This document shows, one piece after another, positions 8,496 to 16,181 of a stretch of 64,000 nt of DNA (its first letter is position 1; every line of letters begins with the position of its first letter). The position numbers and the translations under genes were made by a program. Source of the DNA: JAZRYE01 sp045600585 (GTDB lineage: Bacteria; Bacillota_I; Bacilli_A; RFN20; CAG-826). The notes under the pieces were generated by a model. The model worked only from the letters and a program-made list of their open reading frames with translations. It had not been told where the DNA came from and searched no databases. The stretch is from NCBI GenBank assembly GCA_045600585.1, contig JAZRYE010000004.1, positions 73,355-137,354 on the forward strand, written 5' to 3'.

Positions 8496-11195
8496 TTAAT
8501 GTTCGCTGTTAAAATCTGTCGAATCAACACTTGAAACAGGTACATCATCGACATTACCGAATTTATCTTGCATTAAAACAGGACAACCTTTATTTCCTTC
8601 GACTTCTTTTCCAACGACGCCTTCTTCTTGAAGTCTTATAAAAAATCTACCAGCACGGTTAAATCCAACGCCACATTCTCTTTGAATACGAGACATAGAC
8701 ATGTAATTTTGAGACATAACCCAGTCTTTGATTTCTCTATATTTTGCTTCTTCGCCATTTTCACCATTTGATTTGAATTCTGGCGTTTTGACAAAAGCTG
8801 CACCTTCTTCTTCAGCTTTATCAGCTAAATCAATGTACTTTTCATCATAATGAGTTTCGTAATGGTCTTTTAAATAACCAACGATATGCATAATTTCTTC
8901 TCTATCAATATAACAAGATTGCAAACGGACTGGCCCGTTTCTAGAAATGAGTGGAGATTGAGCTAACATATCGCCTTTACCCATAAGTTTTTCAGCACCA
9001 CCTTCACCGATAATTGTTTGAGAGTCAACAGTAGAAGCGCAGCTTAATGCTACGTGTGTTGGTAAGTTTGCTTTTAAAACACCAGTGACAACAGAAACAG
9101 AAGGTCTTTGTGTTGCTAATAAGATATGAATACCACACGCTCTAGCTTTTTGAGCTAATGAAATAACTGGCAATGAAATATCTTTACAGTTATCAACTAA
9201 GTCAGCGTATTCGTCAACGACAACAACGATATATGGAAGCTTTTCTGCATGTGTAACTTCGCAGTCACTATTATATTCTTGAATGTTTGTAGCACCTGTA
9301 GGTGATGCTTCAAATAAACCATATCTATCGTTCATTTCATCAACTAACTTACATAATAAGTTCTTTGCTTCACTTGGATCGTTAATAATCTTACAAAGTA
9401 AGTGAGGCATGTCTTTATATTTGCCAAATTCAACTTTCTTTGGATCAATTAAAACCATCTTTAAAGCATCAGGAGAATTTCTCATGATTAACGAACAAAT
9501 TAATGAGTTAACGAAAACAGATTTACCTGAACCAGTAGTACCAGCAATAAGCGCATGTGGGAATTCACACAAATCAGCACAAATAACTTTTCCTTCAATA
9601 TTTTTACCAAAAGCTAAAGCCAATGGTTTTTTCTTTACGTCTGGTAAAGCATCAAAAACTTCTTTGAAAGATACTGTTGTGATTTTTGCGTTTGGAATTT
9701 CGATACCAGAAGTTGTTCTACCTTCAACAATAGATTCAAAACGTGCAGACACACCACCTAATCTAATAGCGATATCATCAACAATACGGCCAACTTCTCT
9801 AGAAGATGTTCTTACACCATATGTAACGTTATATCTTGTAACGGAAGGTCCAATTGTATAATCGACGATTTTTGCATCGATTCCATAATTTTCAAATGTT
9901 TGGTTGATCATCGCACATCTTTCTTCTGCAATTTGACTGTTTAATTCAATTGCACCAGTTGCATCATGAACTTTTAAAAGTTCTGTTGAAGGGGCGACCC
10001 ACTTAACTGGTTCCTTTTTAACTTGTGGTTGAACAGCAGGAGCAGCTTGAGGCTGAACATATTGTTGTTGAGGCGCTAATGAACCTAAAACTTCAACATA
10101 ATTATCTTTAGGATTTTCTCTGATTGGCTCGCTGAAAACATTCTGTTGAACTACTTGAGGTACTGGTTGTGGTTGCTGATAGAGTGGCTGTTGTAAACTG
10201 TTATCAACAGCAGGAATTGGATTTTGTTCTAACATCGCTTGTTTTTCCATGGATGTTTGTTGTTCATTGCTTTGAATGATAGCTTCTATTCCACTGATAG
10301 TTTCATCTTCTTTCTTTTCGATGAAGTTGCTTTGAGCGGATATTTGAGCTTGTTGTCTAGGAGCACCATTTTTATAAAAATGAGATGGAACAAACATACC
10401 AACGTTTGAATAAATTTCACCAGTATTTGAGAACATTGAGTCATTTGTTGACTCACTTATTTGTTCTGGAGCACCAATTATTTCACTTCTTTGTTGATCC
10501 GGTGTTATCACATTAGCATCACTAATAACATCATAATTATTGACTGAAGCTTTTCTTGTAAATACTGATCTTTTTTCTTGCTTTGTTTCCTTATTAAATG
10601 GATCATCAATTTGTTCTTCTTTAACATTTTTCTTTTTTAAAGATGCACCATTGTTTGTCTTTTTCATAACAATAGGAATAATGATAATTGCCAATGCAAC
10701 TAAGATTAAGATAACGGTGACCGCAATAGCAAAAGAATAAGCGATTTTTGATAAAAGAGAGACGATTAAAAAACCAATTAAGCCTCCTCCTAATTTCATT
10801 AAATTATTTAAATTCCAGCTAGTAGCAAAATAAGAATCAGCTATAAAGACATCCTTATTATAATTTGTATTAACTAATGCACTTTTATCTTTAAAGGCAA
10901 TTAAAGATGCAACCATTAATATTGAAAAGAAAAGGATAAAGTATGAAATGAATCTATATGAAATTTTAATCTTTAAGACTTTTTCTTTTAGTAAAAGATT
11001 TATTCCATATCCAAAAATAATGAAATATACAAGGTATGAGATAGTACCAAATAAATATGTAAATAAAAATGAAAGGCCTTTTGCGATAATGCCCCTATTC
11101 ATTATTAAAACAACTGATAATAGGCAAAGAGCAATTCCACCAAAGAAACATAATTGTCCTGATGATGCTTTTCTAACTTTCTTTTCTTTTTCCAT
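8496..11195 (-). CDS. ftsK: DNA translocase FtsK/SpoIIIE
   Basis: Membrane-anchored hexameric DNA pump that clears chromosome termini at the division septum. The N-terminus carries about four membrane segments (residues 15-175), then a Gln/Pro-rich linker (about 190-400). The alpha/beta motor follows with Walker A GTTGSGKS near residue 552 and Walker B VVVVDEYAD. The C-terminal gamma winged helix (MSRIQRECGVGFNRAGR) recognises KOPS/SRS DNA. I place the start at the ATG at 11195 (899 aa), not the GTG at 11210. A TATAAT box occupies 11202-11207, so an upstream start would lie inside the promoter. The ATG is 6 bases from that box, giving a probably leaderless mRNA. Confidence 0.93.
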   Translation of the reverse strand: MEKEKKVRKASSGQLCFFGGIALCLLSVVLIMNRGIIAKGLSFLFTYLFGTISYLVYFIIFGYGINLLLKEKVLKIKISYRFISYFILFFSILMVASLIAFKDKSALVNTNYNKDVFIADSYFATSWNLNNLMKLGGGLIGFLIVSLLSKIAYSFAIAVTVILILVALAIIIIPIVMKKTNNGASLKKKNVKEEQIDDPFNKETKQEKRSVFTRKASVNNYDVISDANVITPDQQRSEIIGAPEQISESTNDSMFSNTGEIYSNVGMFVPSHFYKNGAPRQQAQISAQSNFIEKKEDETISGIEAIIQSNEQQTSMEKQAMLEQNPIPAVDNSLQQPLYQQPQPVPQVVQQNVFSEPIRENPKDNYVEVLGSLAPQQQYVQPQAAPAVQPQVKKEPVKWVAPSTELLKVHDATGAIELNSQIAEERCAMINQTFENYGIDAKIVDYTIGPSVTRYNVTYGVRTSSREVGRIVDDIAIRLGGVSARFESIVEGRTTSGIEIPNAKITTVSFKEVFDALPDVKKKPLALAFGKNIEGKVICADLCEFPHALIAGTTGSGKSVFVNSLICSLIMRNSPDALKMVLIDPKKVEFGKYKDMPHLLCKIINDPSEAKNLLCKLVDEMNDRYGLFEASPTGATNIQEYNSDCEVTHAEKLPYIVVVVDEYADLVDNCKDISLPVISLAQKARACGIHILLATQRPSVSVVTGVLKANLPTHVALSCASTVDSQTIIGEGGAEKLMGKGDMLAQSPLISRNGPVRLQSCYIDREEIMHIVGYLKDHYETHYDEKYIDLADKAEEEGAAFVKTPEFKSNGENGEEAKYREIKDWVMSQNYMSMSRIQRECGVGFNRAGRFFIRLQEEGVVGKEVEGNKGCPVLMQDKFGNVDDVPVSSVDSTDFNSEH

Positions 11196-11201
11196 GCCTA
11201 T

Positions 11202-11230
11202 ATTATACACGCATACGCGAAAAATGTAAG
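11202..11230 (-). promoter_or_regulatory. ftsK promoter, leaderless type
   Basis: -35 CTTACA (11225-11230), 17-base spacer, -10 TATAAT (11202-11207). Only 6 bases separate the -10 from the ftsK ATG and there is no Shine-Dalgarno sequence. Confidence 0.75.
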
Positions 11231-11240
11231 AACAACTAAT

Positions 11241-11266
11241 TAAAAAAAGCGCTTAGTGCGCTCTTT
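11241..11266. terminator. Terminator after the RNase J gene
   Basis: Stem AGCGC/GCGCT (11248-11252 with 11258-11262) with a T-run on both sides; on the minus strand seven T follow the stem. It lies just downstream of the RNase J stop. Confidence 0.8.
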
Positions 11267-11269
11267 TTA

Positions 11270-12958
11270 TCAATCAACTGTGATGATTAATGGCATGATT
11301 AATGGATCTCTTCCGTTTTCACGCTTAATAAATCGTTTAGCACGTTCTTGGATTTTTAATTTTGTTTCTTCAAAATCTTTAACATCCATCATAAGTGCTG
11401 TATTTATCTCATCAATGAAAATATTGGAAATAGATTTTAATAATGGTTCAGCTTCTTTTACATAGACAAAGCCACGCATTTGACAATCTGGACCAGAAAC
11501 AATTTCCTTCCTTTCAAGTGATACTGTGGCGGCAACAACTACTACACCATCAACAGATAATTTTTGCCTTTCTTGAATGATTTCTTCACCAACTTTAGAT
11601 AGGCCTTTGCCATCAACAAGAATTGGGGCAATATTTATTTTATTTACTTCATTTGGAATGATTTGAGGGCGTTTTCCATCCTCAAAAACCAATTGCATAC
11701 CATTATCCATTAAGAAGACATTCATATGATTTAAGCCAATGCCCATAGAAACGGCAAGGTTAGCGTTGTTAATTAAATTAACAAATGAGCCTCTTACTGG
11801 TAAATAATATTTTGGAAGTAATAAAGATAAGAAGAATTTTAAATCGTCTTGACATGCGTGCATTGCACTTAATTCTTTACTCTTAACCCAAATGACTTGG
11901 CAACCTGTTCTATATAACGAATCAATGCATCTTGTTGCTAAAGTTTCAAGAGCAGGTCTAGGAATAGCAACGTTAATGAAAATGTCATCTTTATCCAAAG
12001 CGATTCTCTTGTCCTCGTTATTTCCTTGAGCTAATGCTCTCATTTCTTCATATAATTCTTCGCCATGGCCAAGCATCAAAATAACCATGTCTTCTTTCTT
12101 GTTTCTAAGAAGATTTTCTTTAGTAATGATTTCACTTGGTGACAATTTTAATGTTGATGTTGAGAAGAAATTCTCCATCACATTTCTTGTGTATTCGTTA
12201 TAGTAATAAAGTTTCTTGTGATAATCTTTACATAACTTAACAATCTCTCTAATACGGAAATAGTTTTGCCAGAAAGAATTAATAAAAATTCTTTTACCAT
12301 CTTCTTTGAAAACTTTTTCAAATTTAGAATAAATTCTATGCTTTGGTGAACAATAACCTGGAACTCCTGCTTTCTTTGATTCTGTCATCAATAAGAAAAC
12401 ACCTTTGTTATTTAACTTAGCAACAGTTTTAAAATCGAAAACATATTCAGGATACTTAACAGAATAATCAACAATAAAGTCACTTGTGAAAACAATCCAG
12501 CCTTTATCTGTATCAATAGCAACACCAACAGAATTTGCAGCATTATGAGCAACTGAGAAGAATACAAATTCTCTTCCAGATATATTTTGCGTGCAACTAC
12601 CTTCGAATGTTACATAATTGAAAATAGTTTTGCTTTTATTAATGATCTTTGTTCCTTCCATGACCATTTTTGTACCTTTTGTACAATAAACTGGTGCTGG
12701 AGCAGATTCGTAAAAATATTGTAAAGCTGACATGTTTTCATCGTGTCCGTGAGTAATTATATATGCTTTAATTCTTTCTTTGTTTTGAACTAAATATTCG
12801 TAGTTTGGTAAAAGGAAATCAACGCCTGGAATTGATTTATCAGGAAGAGAAATGCCACAATCTAAAACGTAAATATCATCATTAATTTCGACAACATAAC
12901 AATCTCTACCATTTTCGTCTAAGCCACCTAAGGCGCATATTTTAATATTGTCTCCCAT
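11270..12958 (-). CDS. Ribonuclease J-family protein with degenerate active site
   Basis: Metallo-beta-lactamase/beta-CASP protein of RNase J layout and length (562 aa), acting in RNA decay. The family motif HGHEDH reads HGHDEN at residues 70-75, so two metal ligands (Asp, His) are replaced. His138 and Asp160 remain, but the late motif PxHGE is PVRGS, with Arg389 in place of His. The C-terminal domain (SGPDCQMRGFVYV) is conserved. Loss of ligands resembles RNase J2, the weakly active partner of J1 in B. subtilis, so this is probably a structural subunit or paralogue with J1 encoded elsewhere (inference). An AAGGAGG site precedes the ATG; a TATACT box lies further upstream. Confidence 0.88.
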   Translation of the reverse strand: MGDNIKICALGGLDENGRDCYVVEINDDIYVLDCGISLPDKSIPGVDFLLPNYEYLVQNKERIKAYIITHGHDENMSALQYFYESAPAPVYCTKGTKMVMEGTKIINKSKTIFNYVTFEGSCTQNISGREFVFFSVAHNAANSVGVAIDTDKGWIVFTSDFIVDYSVKYPEYVFDFKTVAKLNNKGVFLLMTESKKAGVPGYCSPKHRIYSKFEKVFKEDGKRIFINSFWQNYFRIREIVKLCKDYHKKLYYYNEYTRNVMENFFSTSTLKLSPSEIITKENLLRNKKEDMVILMLGHGEELYEEMRALAQGNNEDKRIALDKDDIFINVAIPRPALETLATRCIDSLYRTGCQVIWVKSKELSAMHACQDDLKFFLSLLLPKYYLPVRGSFVNLINNANLAVSMGIGLNHMNVFLMDNGMQLVFEDGKRPQIIPNEVNKINIAPILVDGKGLSKVGEEIIQERQKLSVDGVVVVAATVSLERKEIVSGPDCQMRGFVYVKEAEPLLKSISNIFIDEINTALMMDVKDFEETKLKIQERAKRFIKRENGRDPLIMPLIITVD

Positions 12959-13042
12959 AAGAAGCCTCCTTTTTATTCATAGAATTGACTATGCAACGTT
13001 TAACTTCAAATAGTATAACTTTAATTTATTAAAATGTGAATA

Positions 13043-13384
13043 TTATTCGATGTTTTTCGTGATGATAATATCAACATTTAATCCAAGTACATTTGCTATG
13101 ACGATGGTTCCAATTTTAGTTGGAGCATCTACTTGAACTTTATTTATTTCTTTCATCACATCGAATATTTTTTCTTTTGGAATTGGTCCACTAGTCTTGA
13201 CACTACAAAGGGTATTTTTTCTATTGGTTACCTTTATAGAAGAAGTGATGTTTCTTACTGGATTAGTTACTTCTCTAATCGCGTATTCTTTGCCTCTAGG
13301 GCATAAATTTCCAGTGACGTTATGATTTTCATCAATTTTTAATCGACATCCGCGCGGACAAATAATACAAGTTAGTTCTTTCAT
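13043..13384 (-). CDS. DUF1667 iron-sulfur-type small protein
   Basis: A 113-aa protein with four N-terminal cysteines (Cys6, Cys9, Cys13, Cys28, pattern CxxCxxxC then C) in the setting typical of DUF1667, where a metal or Fe-S centre is expected. The rest is a small domain of unknown role. It is the third gene of a module with a GlpA-like oxidase and an FAD/NAD oxidoreductase. DUF1667 proteins regularly occupy this place and are thought to pass electrons like a GlpC-type subunit (inference). The ribosome site AGAGGTAGGA precedes the ATG and the gap to the upstream gene is 6 bases. Not a full-length GlpC. Confidence 0.85.
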   Translation of the reverse strand: MKELTCIICPRGCRLKIDENHNVTGNLCPRGKEYAIREVTNPVRNITSSIKVTNRKNTLCSVKTSGPIPKEKIFDVMKEINKVQVDAPTKIGTIVIANVLGLNVDIIITKNIE

Positions 13385-13390
13385 TCTGTC

Positions 13391-14635
13391 CTACCTCTCT
13401 TCTATTCTGATGATTAAATCATCTAAAATATCGCTCATGTCTTTTGGGTCTAAATCAATTGTTTCCATTTCACTAGGAATTAGAACTGGTTTAAATAATT
13501 GTTTAATAGTTTTATCACCACTTTCAACAATGATATTTGAGTCTTTTAGAGGCTTTTTCACTCTGAATTTAATGATTATTTTATCGCTTGTTTTAAGATT
13601 AATTTTTTGTGGTAAAGCATAATTAATATTTTCTTGTGGAATTAAATTTACGTAATTGCCGTTTGGTAATTTATCTTTAAGATAAAGCGCTGCACTATGA
13701 CCTGCTAATCTTCCTTCTTCAGTGACAAAATCAACAACATCATGAACGTGCAAGCAGTTGCCACAACTAAAGATGCCTTCAATACTTGTTTCGAGATGTT
13801 CATTAACAAGAGGTCCTTTCGTCTTGCTCATTGTGCAATTCAAATATCCAAGCAATGGAACATAAGGAATAAGTCCGATAGAAAGAATTAATGTGTCGCA
13901 TTCTATTTCTTTTTCGCTTCCAGGAATAAAATTCTTCTTTTCATCTACTTTTGATAGCACTACTTTTTCTAGTCTACCTTTTCCAATCACTTTGCTTACT
14001 GATGTAGACAAGTATAGCGGAATACCATAATCATCAAGGCACTGAGCTATATTTCTATTTAAACCATTCGAATATGGCATGATTTCACAAACACATATAA
14101 CTTTAGCGCCTTCTAATGTCAATCTTCTTGCCATTATTAAACCAATGTCGCCACTTCCTAAAATGACAACACGTTTCCCAACCATATATCCATGAATATT
14201 TACATATTTTTGAGCAACTCCAGCTGTCATTATTCCTGAACATCTATCTCCAGGAAGTTCAATTGCACCCGCACTTCTTTCGTAACAACCGGTTGCCATA
14301 ATAACTGCACCAGCTTGAACCGTTTCTAATAAACCATTACATGAAAAAGTTACTTTTTTATCTTTAGATAAATCAACGACTTGCGTATTTAATTTGTAAT
14401 CAATTCTTTCATCAATTATTTGACTAGAAAATCTTGTCATATATTCCGGACCTGTAAGTTCTTCTTTGAATTCTGTTAATCCGAAACCGTTATGAATGCA
14501 CTGATCCAAAATACCACCTAAATGGTTTTCTTTTTCTAATATTAAAATATTATTGATTCCTTCTTTTTTAGCTTGCAAAGCTGCAGCCATTCCAGCAGAA
14601 CCACCACCAACAATGACTAAATCTATGTATCTCAT
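13391..14635 (-). CDS. FAD/NAD(P)-dependent oxidoreductase of the glycerol-3-phosphate module
   Basis: Two-dinucleotide-binding flavoprotein (pyridine nucleotide-disulfide oxidoreductase fold). The FAD Rossmann motif GGGSAG is at residues 9-14, a second GSGDIG motif is near residue 160, and a C-terminal GIFSCGN FAD motif is present. There is no redox-active CxxC of thioredoxin-reductase type. The middle segment with MATGCYERS is characteristic of the homologues paired with GlpA-like dehydrogenases. It likely accepts electrons from the upstream oxidase and passes them to NAD(P) or a carrier. The start is 1 base after the upstream stop, so translation is coupled. Exact acceptor unknown. Confidence 0.86.
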   Translation of the reverse strand: MRYIDLVIVGGGSAGMAAALQAKKEGINNILILEKENHLGGILDQCIHNGFGLTEFKEELTGPEYMTRFSSQIIDERIDYKLNTQVVDLSKDKKVTFSCNGLLETVQAGAVIMATGCYERSAGAIELPGDRCSGIMTAGVAQKYVNIHGYMVGKRVVILGSGDIGLIMARRLTLEGAKVICVCEIMPYSNGLNRNIAQCLDDYGIPLYLSTSVSKVIGKGRLEKVVLSKVDEKKNFIPGSEKEIECDTLILSIGLIPYVPLLGYLNCTMSKTKGPLVNEHLETSIEGIFSCGNCLHVHDVVDFVTEEGRLAGHSAALYLKDKLPNGNYVNLIPQENINYALPQKINLKTSDKIIIKFRVKKPLKDSNIIVESGDKTIKQLFKPVLIPSEMETIDLDPKDMSDILDDLIIRIEER

Positions 14636-14636
14636 A

Positions 14637-16082
14637 TTATTTAGTCTCCTTCAATGTTTCTACTAATATAGGAGAATCTTTTCCATCTAAAGGTATGTCT
14701 AATGGAGACACTCCAAAATATTCTGCAAGAAGCATAACGACTTTAGTTTGGCAAAATCCCCCCTGACATTTGCCATAACCTGCTCTTGTTCGACGTTTTA
14801 AGCCTTTTACTGAATGAGGTGGATTATTTCTACTAAGGGTATCTAAAATCTCTCCTAAAGTGACTTTTTCACAATTGCAAATCATCTCACCATATGCAGG
14901 ATGTTCTTTGATATATTGTTCTTTTTCTTCATCTTTTAGATTAAAAAATCTAACATACTTCTTTACATATGGATTATAAGAAGTTTTTTCTTTTAAATTT
15001 ATTATTGGCTTAATTAATTCGTTTATCACATAATCAGCGATTGCGGGAGCAGACGCTAACCCTGGAGATTCGATACCTCCTAATGTAATAAAATGATCAT
15101 CGCTTTTAGCGTGTTCTATTACAAAATCATGTCTTGTACATGTTGGTCGAGAACCTGAAAATACTCTAATAGTATGAACAAATGGAATAGATGGAACCAT
15201 TTGAAGAGCTTGTTCTCTAATAGAATCTAATGTTTCTTTATCGGTTGAAACATCATCCTTATCCTCATCTAATTCACTACTTGGTCCAATTAAATAATTG
15301 CCTGACGATGTGACAGTTACTAATATACCTTTTCCTTTTTCAGTAGGAACAGGGAATATTGTGTGATTAACTAGACCAGCGCTATAGTGATCTAAAACAA
15401 AATATTCACCTTTTCTTGGTGTGATTTTCCAATCGATTGGTTCTATCATTTCTGCAATCGTATCAGCATAATTACCAGCAGCGTTAATGACAAGCTTTGC
15501 TTTGTATTCGTTATTTAATGTTTTGACAAAGAATAGATTGTTTTCTTTATTAATACTAATTACTTTTTCATTAAGAAATAGATATACGCCATTATCCATT
15601 GCATTTTCTATAGCTCTAACGCATAAAAGAAATGGGTCGATTACTCCGGCAGTTGGGGCAAATAAAGCGGCTTTAACATTTGAATTAATATTTGGTTCGA
15701 GTTTAATTACTTCATCTTTAGATATTATTCTAACTTCTACACCGTTTTGTTCGCTTCTTAATTTTAATTCATTTAATTTACTAACTTGTTCATCATTTAA
15801 TGCAACTATTAATGATCCAATTCGATAAAAAGGGACATCGAGTTCTTCAGCAATTTTGTCATACATTTTATTTCCTAAAACATTGAATTTTGCTTTTAAT
15901 GTTCCTGGTTTTGGATCGTATCCACTATGAATGATTGCACTATTTGCGTTTGTCGTTACATTTCCGACATCGTTTTCTTTATCTAATATTGCTACATTTA
16001 AATCATATCGAGATAATTCTCTTGCAATCATGGAACCAGTTATTCCTGCTCCGATAATCAAAACATCATAGTAGTTTTTCAT
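14637..16082 (-). CDS. glpA: Anaerobic glycerol-3-phosphate dehydrogenase-like FAD oxidoreductase with BFD-like [2Fe-2S] domain
   Basis: DAO-fold flavoprotein. N-terminal FAD motif IIGAGITGSMIARELS (about residues 8-23), central substrate domain, and a C-terminal BFD-like Fe-S domain with Cys402, Cys404, Cys439 and Cys444 (CNC then CQGGFC). This layout fits the GlpA/GlpD2 type that oxidises glycerol-3-phosphate to dihydroxyacetone phosphate without oxygen. With the next two genes it forms the module oxidase, FAD/NAD oxidoreductase, DUF1667. A TATAAT box lies at 16103-16108; the ribosome site is poor. Specificity for glycerol-3-phosphate rather than another hydroxyacid is family inference, so the symbol is tentative. 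Confidence 0.82.
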   Translation of the reverse strand: MKNYYDVLIIGAGITGSMIARELSRYDLNVAILDKENDVGNVTTNANSAIIHSGYDPKPGTLKAKFNVLGNKMYDKIAEELDVPFYRIGSLIVALNDEQVSKLNELKLRSEQNGVEVRIISKDEVIKLEPNINSNVKAALFAPTAGVIDPFLLCVRAIENAMDNGVYLFLNEKVISINKENNLFFVKTLNNEYKAKLVINAAGNYADTIAEMIEPIDWKITPRKGEYFVLDHYSAGLVNHTIFPVPTEKGKGILVTVTSSGNYLIGPSSELDEDKDDVSTDKETLDSIREQALQMVPSIPFVHTIRVFSGSRPTCTRHDFVIEHAKSDDHFITLGGIESPGLASAPAIADYVINELIKPIINLKEKTSYNPYVKKYVRFFNLKDEEKEQYIKEHPAYGEMICNCEKVTLGEILDTLSRNNPPHSVKGLKRRTRAGYGKCQGGFCQTKVVMLLAEYFGVSPLDIPLDGKDSPILVETLKETK

Positions 16083-16102
16083 AAAATTTTTTTCTTTAAT
16101 AT

Positions 16103-16131
16103 ATTATATCTTTAATATTTATTTTAATAAA
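16103..16131 (-). promoter_or_regulatory. Candidate promoter of the GlpA-like operon
   Basis: -10 TATAAT (16103-16108) with a weak -35 TTTATT 17 bases upstream (16126-16131), placed just behind the pnp terminator. Confidence 0.5.
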
Positions 16132-16132
16132 T

Positions 16133-16161
16133 AAAAAAAGGTACGCATGTGAGTGCGCACC
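16133..16161 (-). terminator. pnp terminator
   Basis: On the minus strand an 8-bp stem GGUGCGCA/UGCGUACC (one G-U pair) is followed by seven T. It begins 21 bases after the pnp stop. Confidence 0.85.
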
Positions 16162-16181
16162 TAATTTAATTATTAATAAGA

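Noticed and set aside
10020..10260. Repeat-like Gln/Pro-rich segment as a possible tandem repeat or CRISPR
   Set aside because: It is the low-complexity linker of FtsK; no regular unit or spacer.
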